From the NCBI GenBank assembly GCA_949317995.1, contig OX439047.1, forward strand, positions 46,439,505-46,503,504: a DNA stretch of 64,000 bases, read 5' to 3'. The translations under genes were made by a program, and so were the position numbers. The stretch is from Acholoe squamosa. Lineage: Eukaryota; Annelida; Polychaeta; Phyllodocida; Polynoidae. The notes beneath the pieces were generated by a model, which searched no databases, was not told where the DNA came from, and saw nothing but the letters and a program-made list of their open reading frames with translations. Each line of letters starts with the position of its first letter. The first letter of the stretch is position 1. Positions 35,701 to 47,700 of the stretch are shown here, in pieces.

Positions 35701-38700
35701 GCTACTTCTTCTGGACTCATCTCGAAATTCATTGCCTCTTCTTCTCTCTCTTTCTCAGGAAGGGCCTGACTATTTTGTCCATTAAGTTGAAGGGGACCTG
35801 AGAAAACCTTTTCACAGTGTGGTGTGGATCCTTGGTCCGACATGTTTCTATGAGGAAGTTAATGCAGTGGGCTCCACACGTTTTAGCGTAAAAGTTTTGC
35901 ACTTGTTTTCTGCTGAACGACCCGTGACCATCTGACGACTTTTGCATGAACCTCTGGTGATATATAGTAAACGGAGGTAGGCCATAGGGATCAAAGTAGA
36001 ATACATTCCCGTTATGAGAAACGTAAAATGCCACCCAGTGCTGACCAGGTTTAGAGCTTGGATCTGTGTTACTGACGAAACATGTAGAGGGAATTGGTTT
36101 TTTAGGACATTGATTACTGGCAAAAGTTCCCAGGTAGAACCGCCTTGTGTGTGGATGGTTTCCCAGTGCACCTGTTATGTCTGAAGTTCTCATTTTTTTC
36201 TCAGTTCATGTGGTAGTCTGTGACAGGAAGACAGTCAGCCGTTAGTTGGATGTTGTTGTCGTAGAAGGAACACAAGACGGCAGATATGGCATGAGTAGTC
36301 GGGGCGGCAAACCTAAGGGAAATGCCCAGCTTTCCTTGCTTGATGAGATTTATACGACTGTCTTCAGGTGCTCTGTCTGGGGTCAGGTCGAAAACAAAGA
36401 AGGAATATCCATCTTTGAAATCTTCCAAAGTTATGCCACAGTCTTGCCCCAAAGCCGACAGCCCACTGTCTATGAACATTTGACTGTAGGCTCTGATGCA
36501 GTTGCCTGTTTCGAAGTCGGTCTTCAACTCAAACTTTTGATCATCATATCTCACACATATTTCCTTCACGTTGAAATGCCTGCAGTTGAAAGGATTTTCT
36601 GTCTTAGTCCCAGCAGCTGCTGTTTCCTTTATCATACACAAGACTATCCTGGTGGGGATCTGAGTAGTGTCAGGTTGAGTCCAACTGTAGTCTTGTGAGC
36701 CGCCGTCCAAAGTGTGTTTAGTTACTTTACACCTGGCTATGTGATAGTTGAAAGGGCCCCAATGTGGATTCCTGACACTGCTGACGTGAGTTTTCACCAC
36801 CTCGTCGTCGACACATTTTTGGAGAAGTGTCATTTCAGCTTTGGTGATTTTGACCCAGTAGTTTTGATCGGCTGCTTGCATCATGTAGTAATTGGGCTGA
36901 TTTTTTTCGAATATGAACTTGATTTCACAGTTCGGAGGCAGCACCTTGCACTGTTTAATTAAATCCAGGTGCGGCTTCATTACTAAGGCATGCTTGTTGC
37001 GGGCACTGAACTCTGCTCTCCGTGCCGTCCATCCAGCATTTTCGCCCGCTCTGGCTTCCATGTGACCACAGGTGTCTTTCATGTACTTTTGACACCCTTT
37101 CAACCGAGTCTCTTTGTCTTCTTTGTTGCAACAAATTGTGTCCAAAATGTAGGCCTTGAGACCATAGTCTTCATTGTTGCCGGTGACTTTCTCCCCATTT
37201 ATCAGCAACTGGCAGGAAGCAAAGAGAGCGTGTGCCAAGTTGTTGACTGGAGCAGCTTCTATGCCTACGGCAAGGTGAGTTGTTCCGTCTGCCGCCACGG
37301 CTTCCAGTTCCATGTACAGCTCAGTTTCTGAGAGGTCTGTGTACAGGTTGCTTGGTTCGAAGGTGAAGTCAAATGATTCAGTGTGTGGAGTCAGGGCATT
37401 GTTGGTAGTTTTGGTTATTTTTTGACATTTTAATATGTCCTTTTGAGTGACAGGCAAGGCGTGTAGGTCTAGTTCACCTACTGCACATACCTGACCCTTG
37501 GGATGAAGGAGACTCATGACTAGAACAAGGTCCTTCCTCTAGCTTGTCCTCTGCCTCTGCCGCGTTGCCCCTTACGTCCTCCGCGCTTGCCGGTTGCTCG
37601 TCGTTTGACTGGAGGAGGTTCAGATGTACCTTTTATGTATCCTTGAGCAGAAGAAGCAGCCCTTTTGAGTAAGTTCTTCCCTGTAGCTTTACTTCTCCTA
37701 ACTACACTTTTCTTGAAGCCTTTTCCTGTTACCACGTCGGACAAGACTCCAGCTCCTGTAGTAAGCAAGGCTTTGCCTGCAGATTTGGCAGCCGAGCGTC
37801 CTATTTTACTTAAGAGGGGAACAGCTCCTCTCAGTAAACCACCTATTAACGAACCAAGTCCGTGCCCTCTTTGTCTGCCCCTGCCACCGTACGCTGGTAA
37901 AGCACCGTTCCCAAACTGTGATTTTCTGTAGTATTCAGCGTACTGACCCCTAGGGGCCAGGTATGGAGGTGTTCCATAGTAGTGAAGCATGGTAATATAC
38001 TCCTATCCTTGAAGAGGTCTGAAGGCAAGTACCACCGACACTGATCCGCTTTCAAATGGTATAGGTTCCCCAGTCTTGTCTCTTAAGTATATCCCTATCT
38101 GTCTGAAGGTGGTTTTAGTGACTGGCAGATATATCAAGTTCTGGAAACTTATGGTCTGCATGTCACCGTTGTAGCGATTTATGTTGATTTGCCTGAGAAG
38201 GGGTGCTTTAGAATCACCCACAAGACTGTGCTTGACTATGTCAGAGTACACGAAAGCACATCGACTTTTGAACTGAAGGTCTACCACGTAGGGGCTTTGT
38301 GTCTTTCCACTTAGGAAAACACTTCCGTCAAAACCTAATTGTTTCCCTAAGTTTTCTGGGAGTTGCATGACCACACCAGGAGGCAAGGAAACTACACTTT
38401 TCATTGTGTATTTGTTGTAGTGAAACACGGTGGCTTTGTTGTTTTTCCTGTAGTTTCTTAGTTTTCTCACCAACATGCTCTGTAGTTTATTTATGGTCCT
38501 GTTCAAGTATCCTATCAACTCTGAGTTGCTTTCCAGGTTCACACCTTCTAAGGCAAACATATTGTAGATACTACCTTCCTTGAAGTAATACTTAGACAGG
38601 TATCTGCTAATTTCCTTGAAGCGTGTACATATTTTCACAGCCTGTAACTGACTGGGAGAGAGCGGAGAAACATTAGCAGAGTCTGTGAAGACGGCCTTTT

Positions 38701-41700
38701 CTTCAAAAAAAGAAAGAGACCTTTTTTCCCTGTCATCCATAGACATCACTTCAGCCACAGCCGACGATATTTCCCTTTTCTCTCTGCCTGCCGTGTCACG
38801 CTCCCCCTCAGCCTCCTCCTCTTCCTTTTCCTCCTTCTCTGGCGTGGGTTGGTTAGAAGTGAATCCTCCAGATGGCGTCTCAGTCGCAGCAGCAGGAGTT
38901 GGTGGACTTTCACTTGCAGGACCAGCAGGAGGAATGGTTTCAGTCGATCCCACAGGGTTGACATGACGTAGGTTTTTTGTTATTTTTACTCCTCTCTTCA
39001 AAGCAGATTGGGCTGATAAATTTGATGTAGAGCTTGAAGCTCTACTGAAGACACTATGGGCTCCTGGTTTTTCCAGAGGAAAAAATTCTCTTCTGCGTTT
39101 GTTCAATAAAGCTACTACAGAGCGGAGGTTGTTTGTCAGGTCGTTTTCTCCCTGTACCAAGAGGATGGGTTCTTCTTTGACGTTGTACCACGTGGTAGGA
39201 CAGGTTATTTCTTGAAGAGCACACTCTAACTGAGTAGGAGAGTTAATGTATTCTGCCAAAATTGTATTGTAACTAGTTAAAGTGTTGTCAGGAAAAACGT
39301 TCATAGATGAGTTACTAGGTAAAGTTAAGGTAAACGCCATTTGTTTATGTTTTTGACAGGTTCCCAAGAGTTAAACTTGTCTCCATAACCCTTCCACTTG
39401 ATCAAGGCTTCTCTTTTCTTGCCTTTTCCTCTGTATTTTACTATTTTTTCTATGTTGTAGCGTCTTCCGTGACGGACTTGCACCTTCTGGACCTCAGGTT
39501 CGTAGAAGCTTCCTTTTATCTCTTCTCCAAGGAGATCTTTCAGGTGGTACCCTTTGGGAGAAATGTTGTCGACTGTGTATATTTCCTCAGTCCAGTTAGG
39601 TTCGTACCCTCTGTTAAATGTTTTCTTTGTTTTCAACATTCGCACTTGATTTTTTCTCTTCAACTGAAGAACAGGAACTTTTTTCTTTTGAGGTTGATCG
39701 TACAACCTGTAGAACAAGACTTCAGAGTTGTCTTTATTTATGTCTGAAGGGGCAGCTCCTAAGGTTTTGTGGTAAGTCAAATTGTAGGACTTAACCAAGT
39801 CGGGCAGCAAGTCAACCCATTTGTAGTTATTGAAATGAGAAAAACATCTCCACATTTTTCCTTGTAAGGTAGAGTTGAATCTTTCGGCTAAGGCACACTT
39901 CACGTCGTCGTTCTCTCCTGTGAAAAAATTGATTTTTTGATCTTCACAGTGTTTTTTGAAAATTTTGTTGACAAACTCTTTGCCCTTGTCAGTTTGAATT
40001 TGTTGAGGTTTTCTTTCTTTGCTCATTTTTTTGAAAGCCTCTGTCACGTCATCAGCTCTCTTACTTTTCACAGGTTGTCCAAAACCATACCTTGAAAAAA
40101 CATCTATTCCCGCTAGAATGTACTGGTATCCTTTGTTTTCCTTTGAAAATTCTCGCATGTCTATGAGGTCAAGTTGCCACTGTTTGTCTATGCCCCATGT
40201 TTGTGTTTTTCTTCTTGGAAATCTTCTCTTGTAAGGTTTGTGTCTGGTGTAAGCGTCTACATCTTCCAAAGCTTGTTCTATGTTTTTTTTCTTTGTTTTC
40301 TTGAAGTGATGACGTTGAAGTTTAGAAACGCTGGTGAAACTTCCAGGTTGTTTAGGATCTGTGTAAAACCTGAGCACATCTTTTTTCAAAGCCTTGTGCG
40401 CCATATAAACTTACGTCCAGTTCCTTTTTGACTTACTTTCCTCTTCTTTATAGGGGAAGCTCTTTTCAAGGGACTGGCAGCAAAGGAAGGACTGTGCCCT
40501 GCAAAAGCCGACTTGTTTTTGACAAATTTTAAGGTGGGGTTCAGCCTTTTAACTGCTCTCATGAAAACCTGGCTTCCTTTAGGTTGGTCCTTTTTCAAAG
40601 ACTTTGGTCGGGCAGCAAAAGCTAACAAATCTGTTATGTCAGTTCCAGGCACACGTTCCCCGTTAACATATATTTCTCCGTCTCTGTTCCAATTCAAAAT
40701 TTGACTTCCGTGACGAGATAATTCTCTGTATAGATTTTTTGCAGTCGTTCTGTAACTTGCAGGTATTCTTTCTTTTATGTCGGCGTCCATACCCTCTGTG
40801 TTGTCTCTTGCACGAGGTTTAAAACCTTCCTCCCCTTTGAACTCGTCTACACTGTCTCCGTCTAAATCGTCAAAAAGTGGTGGATCGTCTCTAGTCTCTG
40901 TGAAAGTGTGGTCAGCATCATCGTCGCCGTCGTCGGTGTCTTCTAAAGAATTGTTTACACCCCCAGCTGCTGCTGCTGCTGCTCCTGCAGGACCTTGTCC
41001 TACTGCTCGACCAAAATAGGGACCTTCCCTACGTTGTCCTAAGGCCTTGGCTTTTTTAGTTAAAATTCCCGACTTTATCATAAGTTGATTGTACTGCCTT
41101 AACTTTTCCTTCAGTTTGAGGTTAGGAGAGTTAAGCACCTCATGTGCTTTACTCTGAAGGTGGTTCAGAACTTGAACCAGGCTGGAATCAGGAGTTAAAC
41201 CTTCTCTTAAAAGTTGAGTGCTGTAGTACTGGTCTTGAACACTAGGTCCAGGCTGGGGAGGAGAGGAAGTACTAACAAAAGAAGATTTTTTTTCTCGGGG
41301 AACAAGATCCGCCCTTACGAGGGCCATCCTTGAATAAGACATGATTTTTTTATCGACGTGCTCCTATGAGACCTGTTATCAGGGGTAAGGCGAGGCCCAA
41401 AATGGTTCCCAAAAATCCTCCCTTTTGCTCAAAGGTTTTCCTCTTCTGCTTAACGGTAGCCTTGTGCCTTGTGACTGACTTGAGTTCTTTCTTGTAGGGT
41501 GATAAACGTTTGACTGCGTCGGACTCGTTACGCAACAGGTTTTTGTTCATTACGTTGACGCAAATTTGACTCATCAACCTAATGACCTCATCGCTGAGAC
41601 CTTTGATTATGTGGGAACACTCTGCCGAGGAACACTTGGATATGTGTTTCAACAAGTGGTAATGTTTCCTAATTGTTTTAAATTTTCCTCCAGAAGGAGA

Positions 41701-44700
41701 TCTTTTGGTCACCATTCTATCTTTTTCTTTTCGAAGCTGAAGCTCGAGGAATGAAAACCAAGGTGTTCCAAGGAGTTGTTATGCTGTTTCTTACCCTAAG
41801 CTCGTTAGGTGTGCTCTGCTTAAAGTCCAATAGGATGTATGAATGCTTCTCTTTGGTTTCTGAGTTATATACCTCCGTCAAAAAGGATTTCTGTCCTGGA
41901 AAGGCCTGTTTGCTGATGTGCCCTATCTGACTCATGTCTCTAGGGTTTTTAAAAACAACTAGGTAGTGTGCATTTAAGCTCAAGGTTCTGAAGGCAGGAT
42001 TGTTGAAAAACAAGTTTTGAGTAACAAAAATTACACTTAAACTGCGATGGTGAGAGCCCACAGTGAAAAGTTTCATTATGGTGGGAACGTACTCGGGATC
42101 CATGAGATCGTCTATTACGACCAGTCCATGTTTAGTCACGTCTCTTTCATCCTCGAACAAAAAGTCTTCTGAAAGAAGACCTTTGTTAAACTTAACCCCC
42201 AACTTCACCATTTCATCGAATCCATCTTGCCATTGACTGTAGCAGTAGTATATGTCGTGTATTTTTGGAGTAACAAGCTCGTCTACACCTTTAATCAACT
42301 TGAAAACAAGTTGACTTTTCCCACAAGAAGTAGGTCCAGCTATGATCATTGTGAAGGGGCTTTGTAGACGTGGGTCAAAAAAGATCTCCTTTTCCTTGTG
42401 ATCCATGTTGGACGATATCTTAGACCAAAGTGACCAAAGGAGCAACCTCGTCCTCTTTTAAACCAGTAGAACCCTTGTTCAAACCTTCCACGTAAAGAGC
42501 TACATTAGAAAGTCCCATGTTGTATAGACTGGCTATTAGGCAGCTTGGATGAGATATTTCTCTATATTTCCAAACCATCAGAACTTCGAACACAGGATTT
42601 GTGACTCCTTTTTTCCCTGGAACAGGGGTGGATATCAGGTTAAGCTCGTTGTCCCTCATTCCAAGTTGAGTTCCCAGTTTCCTCCAGTCAAGCTTTTCGA
42701 ACTTGTCTGCCAGGTTGACGAACAAAGTATCAACTTTCCACTGTTCTGGAGGAATTTCACAATGGTCCACTACGTTGTAATATCCCATGTACCATCTACA
42801 ATAATCAGTTAGATCGTAACGACCTATGTCACTTAATGCATGTCTCAATACCATCCACTTGCAACGCACGTTCTTTCTACTCCATGAAATAAGCATTTCT
42901 CTCCCCATAGAACGAAGAGACGGTATTTTTTCCATGTAATCCATTAAACTTAGTCTAAGTCCTAAGTAAACTCCTAATCGAGGGTAGTCTTTTTCAGATA
43001 TTTTTTCACTGACCTTGAATAACAACTCGTCCGAAAGGTGAAACTCCATAGCGTCCAAATAAAAAGTGTTGAGCAAGTAAGGCAGGCAGGTAGGAAGGCA
43101 GGCAGGTTATGACAGGCTAGAAAGCATACAGTTGACTTATATAGGGTAGGGTAGGGTAGGGTAGGGTAGGGTAGGGTAGGGTAGGGTAGGTGGGTAGGTG
43201 GTTTAGGTGGGTGGGTAGGTGGGTGGGTGGGTTAGGTGGGTTATTTTGGGCGGCCAGCCCGGGCCAACAAGCCCCAAACCCCCCATACTTGAGGGGTGCC
43301 CCCACCCCCCCACCCCATAGTTTTTTAAACCCAACCCCACCCTTTTTTACCCTACCCTACCCTACCCTACCCTACCCTACCCTATTTTATCCTACCCTAT
43401 TCTATTCTATTCTATATATCTCTCCCGTTCCCTTCCCCCTGTTTAGGTAAGCATGTTACATCGTTCTTCGTTCGTTTAAATTTGTTATGACGTTGAGTGT
43501 AAAGCGAGCTGATTGTGGTGAAAACAGTGAGTAAGGGAGATAAGCTGGGTGCACCACATAGCCAGATAAAACCAAACTTTTTCTTTCTCCTCTACACTGA
43601 AACGATCCAGGGACGATGATGGGATGTGAAATATGGGGCAGGAGGAAAACAAAGTTTTGGTTTCTAAGCACTCAGCTAGAAGTTCCAAAATAGACATGAA
43701 GAAATGAAGACGCTGGTTAAGCAGGCGGGGATTTTCTTTGGCGTGATGCTCTTCTGCCGCTTTCAATGCTTCCACATGGAAGGGGTTTTTCAGTGGGCCT
43801 TTTCCCTTTCTTCCATGCTTCAGGGCATAACCCAAGGTTTCCACCGCTGAAAATTTCGACAAGTTATGACTCAAAACCATTTTCCTCAAGGTTTTTCTGT
43901 CTTTGGATGTAAAACTTGATTGCACTGAAGAAAAAACTAAGTATAATTTTTTCCGGTGAAGAACACATTCTTTCAAGTATTTGCACACGCACCTGAAACA
44001 AATAGAAGAGCAACATATAATTTCATTTCTTTCCCTCACATATGTCAGAACTTGAGTGTCGTCGGGGTGACGTTGTTCTAATACACGCTGCAGGGAGTAA
44101 CGCGACATAGTAGGTCGAAGGTTGTTGTGTCAAATAACGATGGTTTAGTCCCCGTTTAACCTTTATAGGAAACCTGTCAGTCTTTCCTTATCGCAATTTC
44201 CTGAAATGATTTATTGCTCAAGGACGAAACAGACGTCAGGGTCAGTGCCTGAGCGTTCTGAAAAGAGGGGAAAACATGTGGAAGGGTGGGTTTGGCCCAG
44301 GGGCCTTACCCGGAGGATCATCGTTTATTTTTTGTTCAGTTTTATTAGGAGGACCAAAAATTAGATACGGGGTAGGCTGTTACCACCTTCAGCTGACCTT
44401 TTTCATGGGAGGCAGTTATTTCAGTAATAACTCTCACAACATGACAGCATCCATGGTAATTGTGGCCAATCTCTGTCCTGAATCCTCTTTCATAGAAAAT
44501 TTTTGAACCTAAAGAGTGTGTAATTTTGTCTGGGTGAAGTAAAGTGGCTTTAATTAAAGCCTTCACCATAGTAGAATCGATGAAAACTGAATTACCAGGC
44601 CCTCCCCCCAAAGGTTGATCCCTTAGAAAAAAGGGTTTTTGTCTGTCTGAAATGAATTTCTTTGAACTTCCAGAGGAAATGGAATGTCTAGACATTAAGT

Positions 44701-47700
44701 GTACCATGGCACCATGTCCCAAAAGAACACCTGAAAAAAAACTTTCCCCATTTTCTGAGATAAGTTTTTTCACAGAGGGTCCACCAGGAACCAATGCAGT
44801 GGTTTGGTTGTGCAAAAAGCATTGTTTGAAGTTACAGTTAGGAGGGATGTAAAGATCCCTGTTCAAATTTTCAGGACAGAATTTCCACACAGCCCACACC
44901 TTACCTTCTTCTACACCCCTCCTGATGTCTGAAATAAACACCTCCTGACGCCTTTTGTGACCTACGGTCAAAGACAAAGGCAAAGGACAAAAGTTAGCCA
45001 TGTCTGCTTGAGAGAAGCTAGTTCTGATGAATGACGAATGGTCTGCGTTAATTACAGAACGGTAACAACAAGACTCGTTTTACAAGCCTCACCCTGAACG
45101 TTGACTGAACGTTATCACGTTTTTTATTTGAGTTAAGCTTTTTTACTTTTTTCCAAAACAACACTGACTAAGTGTAAAACATACTATGAATGGAAAAGCA
45201 CGGTTATCTACGACTCATGGACGTGGTTGTACGTTATCTGAACGACAAGGGAACGTCCCAGCATCGTATCAGGATAGTTACTATAAAGTAGACTTGAGCT
45301 GCTCGATCTTCATCAAACCTTTTCTGACGTTTGTCTGCTGTTCGCCGTCCTGCTCCTGCACCTTCCAGCCCTGCCACCCTTTCATCTTCAAGGAGAACAA
45401 TGCCTGGTCGCATGAAGACGGGACTTAGTGTCAGGAGAGGAGGAGCTAAAAAACTGGCTCCACTAACTTTTACTACTTCTAAACAGACAGTGGAAAAGGC
45501 GTCGGGCATCGCCCCTCCTCCTACCTCTCCAGCCTCACCTGATAAACCACCTGCAACTCCTGCTCGGCTTCCAACTGAAGTGCCTGATGCAGGAGAACAG
45601 GAAGCCGCTCTTGCAGCTCTTCATGGCGAAATCACTGATTTCCTGGATCGCGTCCGGGATCGCTCTCCTCAGGAAGCTGGCGACGGCGATTTTGACATCA
45701 GGGAATACATCAATCCCCCGGCACCTTTGAACTACCAACCCCCCACTGAAACACCTACGTCCGCCTCTTACTCACCCGTGACTCCGGAGGAACCTTCTCC
45801 CCAGGTCAGTCCAATTAAGGTTATAGACCTTACAACCTCATCACCGGCAGTTAAACCCATAGAAGTGGTGGACTTAACACAAGGGACACCTTCACCTGCT
45901 CACCGCGGGGGGTATTCGCAGGTAGAGGTTATAGATTTAACCGGCCCTTCTCCTCTGTACTCTCTCCCGGCTCCAGTAGAGGAGCTGCTTCTTAAAAGCC
46001 CGCCGGAAAAAAGAAACTGTTCCAGTGAGAAAGAAGGGGAGCCTAAGAAAAAAAGACAGAAGCGCGCCTACCACAAGAAAACCCCTGTCTCTACCCCTGC
46101 TTCAGATTCCTCAGCGACTTCATCCTATGGTGCCGAGCCAATTGGTTCTGTCCCAGGTGTTCCTTCTCCTAAAGACAAGTCACACAGGCAAAAGTTTGGG
46201 GAGGGAACTGCCCCCAGTTCTTCCAGCAAGCTTGTGGGCTTTAGGTCAGTGCCTTTGGTGGTAAAAAAGTGGCCTGCTCGATTTGGTTTCCAAGAAAAGT
46301 CACCTGCCCCCAACCAGGTTTTTTATCCGGAAGGGGATAACAACGCCTGCATAGAAATATACAGGGAACCTAGCATCAGGGGAGTATGCTTGAGAACCTA
46401 CCTGGACAAACCTTACGAGCGGTGCTTGAACCTAGAGGCGCGTGAATTCAGGAACTTAGTGGACCAGATAGAGTGCATCCTAGGAAAGTACAAGGAGTTA
46501 CACCGCCTAGCTGCCCTTGGAGAGAGGAAGGTGGATAATCTTTTGTTGTCCTTGAACCAAGACTGCACCGACCCCAGTGGAGGCCGGGCTATGGTCCTGG
46601 TAAACTTGTACAAGGGAACTCCTAAAGTTCACATAGGAACAACCAGCTACGTGGAGGAAATGAATGCCTCGGTGTCTTCCAGCTTCAGAATGCCCCCTTC
46701 AGCCACACACTGCGGACACACTGTGTCCCCCTTCATTCTGGAGGACATAAAATCACGAGTTGGTCCCTTCCTAGACGAAACGACCGATTTCTACTCTGGG
46801 TAAGTGGTCAACTTTGTATAGTGTCTGGTCAACAGCTCCTTGTTAAGTGCTTTTACATTATGATGTATATCAGCTAATTTGTAGTTAGATTTAGATGTAC
46901 TCCGTTATTAGTTAACATAGCCCAGCGTAGGTTTAAGTTCCATATGTACTCCATGTATACTTAGGTTAGGTTTTTAGTTATAAGTTTGTATATAGAACAT
47001 AAAGTGAAACAAGAAAAAGAAACCTTAAAAAAAAAAATGCCGCCCAAAAAGGTAAAACAACTTTACACCGTCAACTGTCCAATGTGTAACACCCCTAGAC
47101 CTCCACGTTTGGTAACTGTAGAAAACAGTGGAAAAACTTTATGTAACTCAGATTCTTGTAGAAGAGAATCTTTTTCCGACAGCTTAGAACTTCCAAAAGA
47201 AATAGAAAAAAATTCTTTGCATAAAAGCAGTTACCGTGACAACTTCAAGTCCATAGCTTCAGGTTTGGCTGTGCTTGGTAAGCTTCAGTCCATTTTCAAC
47301 GTCAGAATGACAAGTTTCAACAAAGACTTGGGAGCCAAACAGGTAATAGAGGCGCTTACCTCTATTCATAGAAATCAAGTTATGGCTTACAAAGTGGCTG
47401 TCTCTTTTGGAAGGTTGTTGTCTTCCTCTAAGGAGGAAGAAGAAGAAGAGAAAGTCATGTACTTTCATGCTTCTGCCAACAACTCGTCTTTGTTCTATGA
47501 CAGTGAAAGTCATAGAGACCCTTACATTTTTATAAGGGACGACAAAGACTTTGCAGAGTGTTTAGATTTAATAGAAAACAACATTAAAGAAGACACTCAA
47601 AGACCCTCTACTAAATGGAGTGTAATAGGCAACGTGAACGCCAACATCACACTGATAAGGGCTACGGGAGGAGAATATCTTTTAGGTAAAATGAAAACTG

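Noticed and set aside
35733-35843. Longer start for the coiled-coil gene
   Set aside because: It would overlap the protease by 115 nt; the ATG at 35,732 gives a tight ATGA junction and keeps the helical region. The longer form cannot be excluded.
36246-37931. Plus-strand open frames opposite capsid genes
   Set aside because: Antisense shadows of the major capsid and pX-like genes with no independent features.
43143-43412. Interstitial telomere array
   Set aside because: The unit is the pentamer GGGTA, not TTAGGG, and occurs as two opposed arrays inside the Polinton.
45331-45399. Upstream extension of the SIM protein
   Set aside because: The extension begins with TTG, not ATG; the first ATG is at 45,400.
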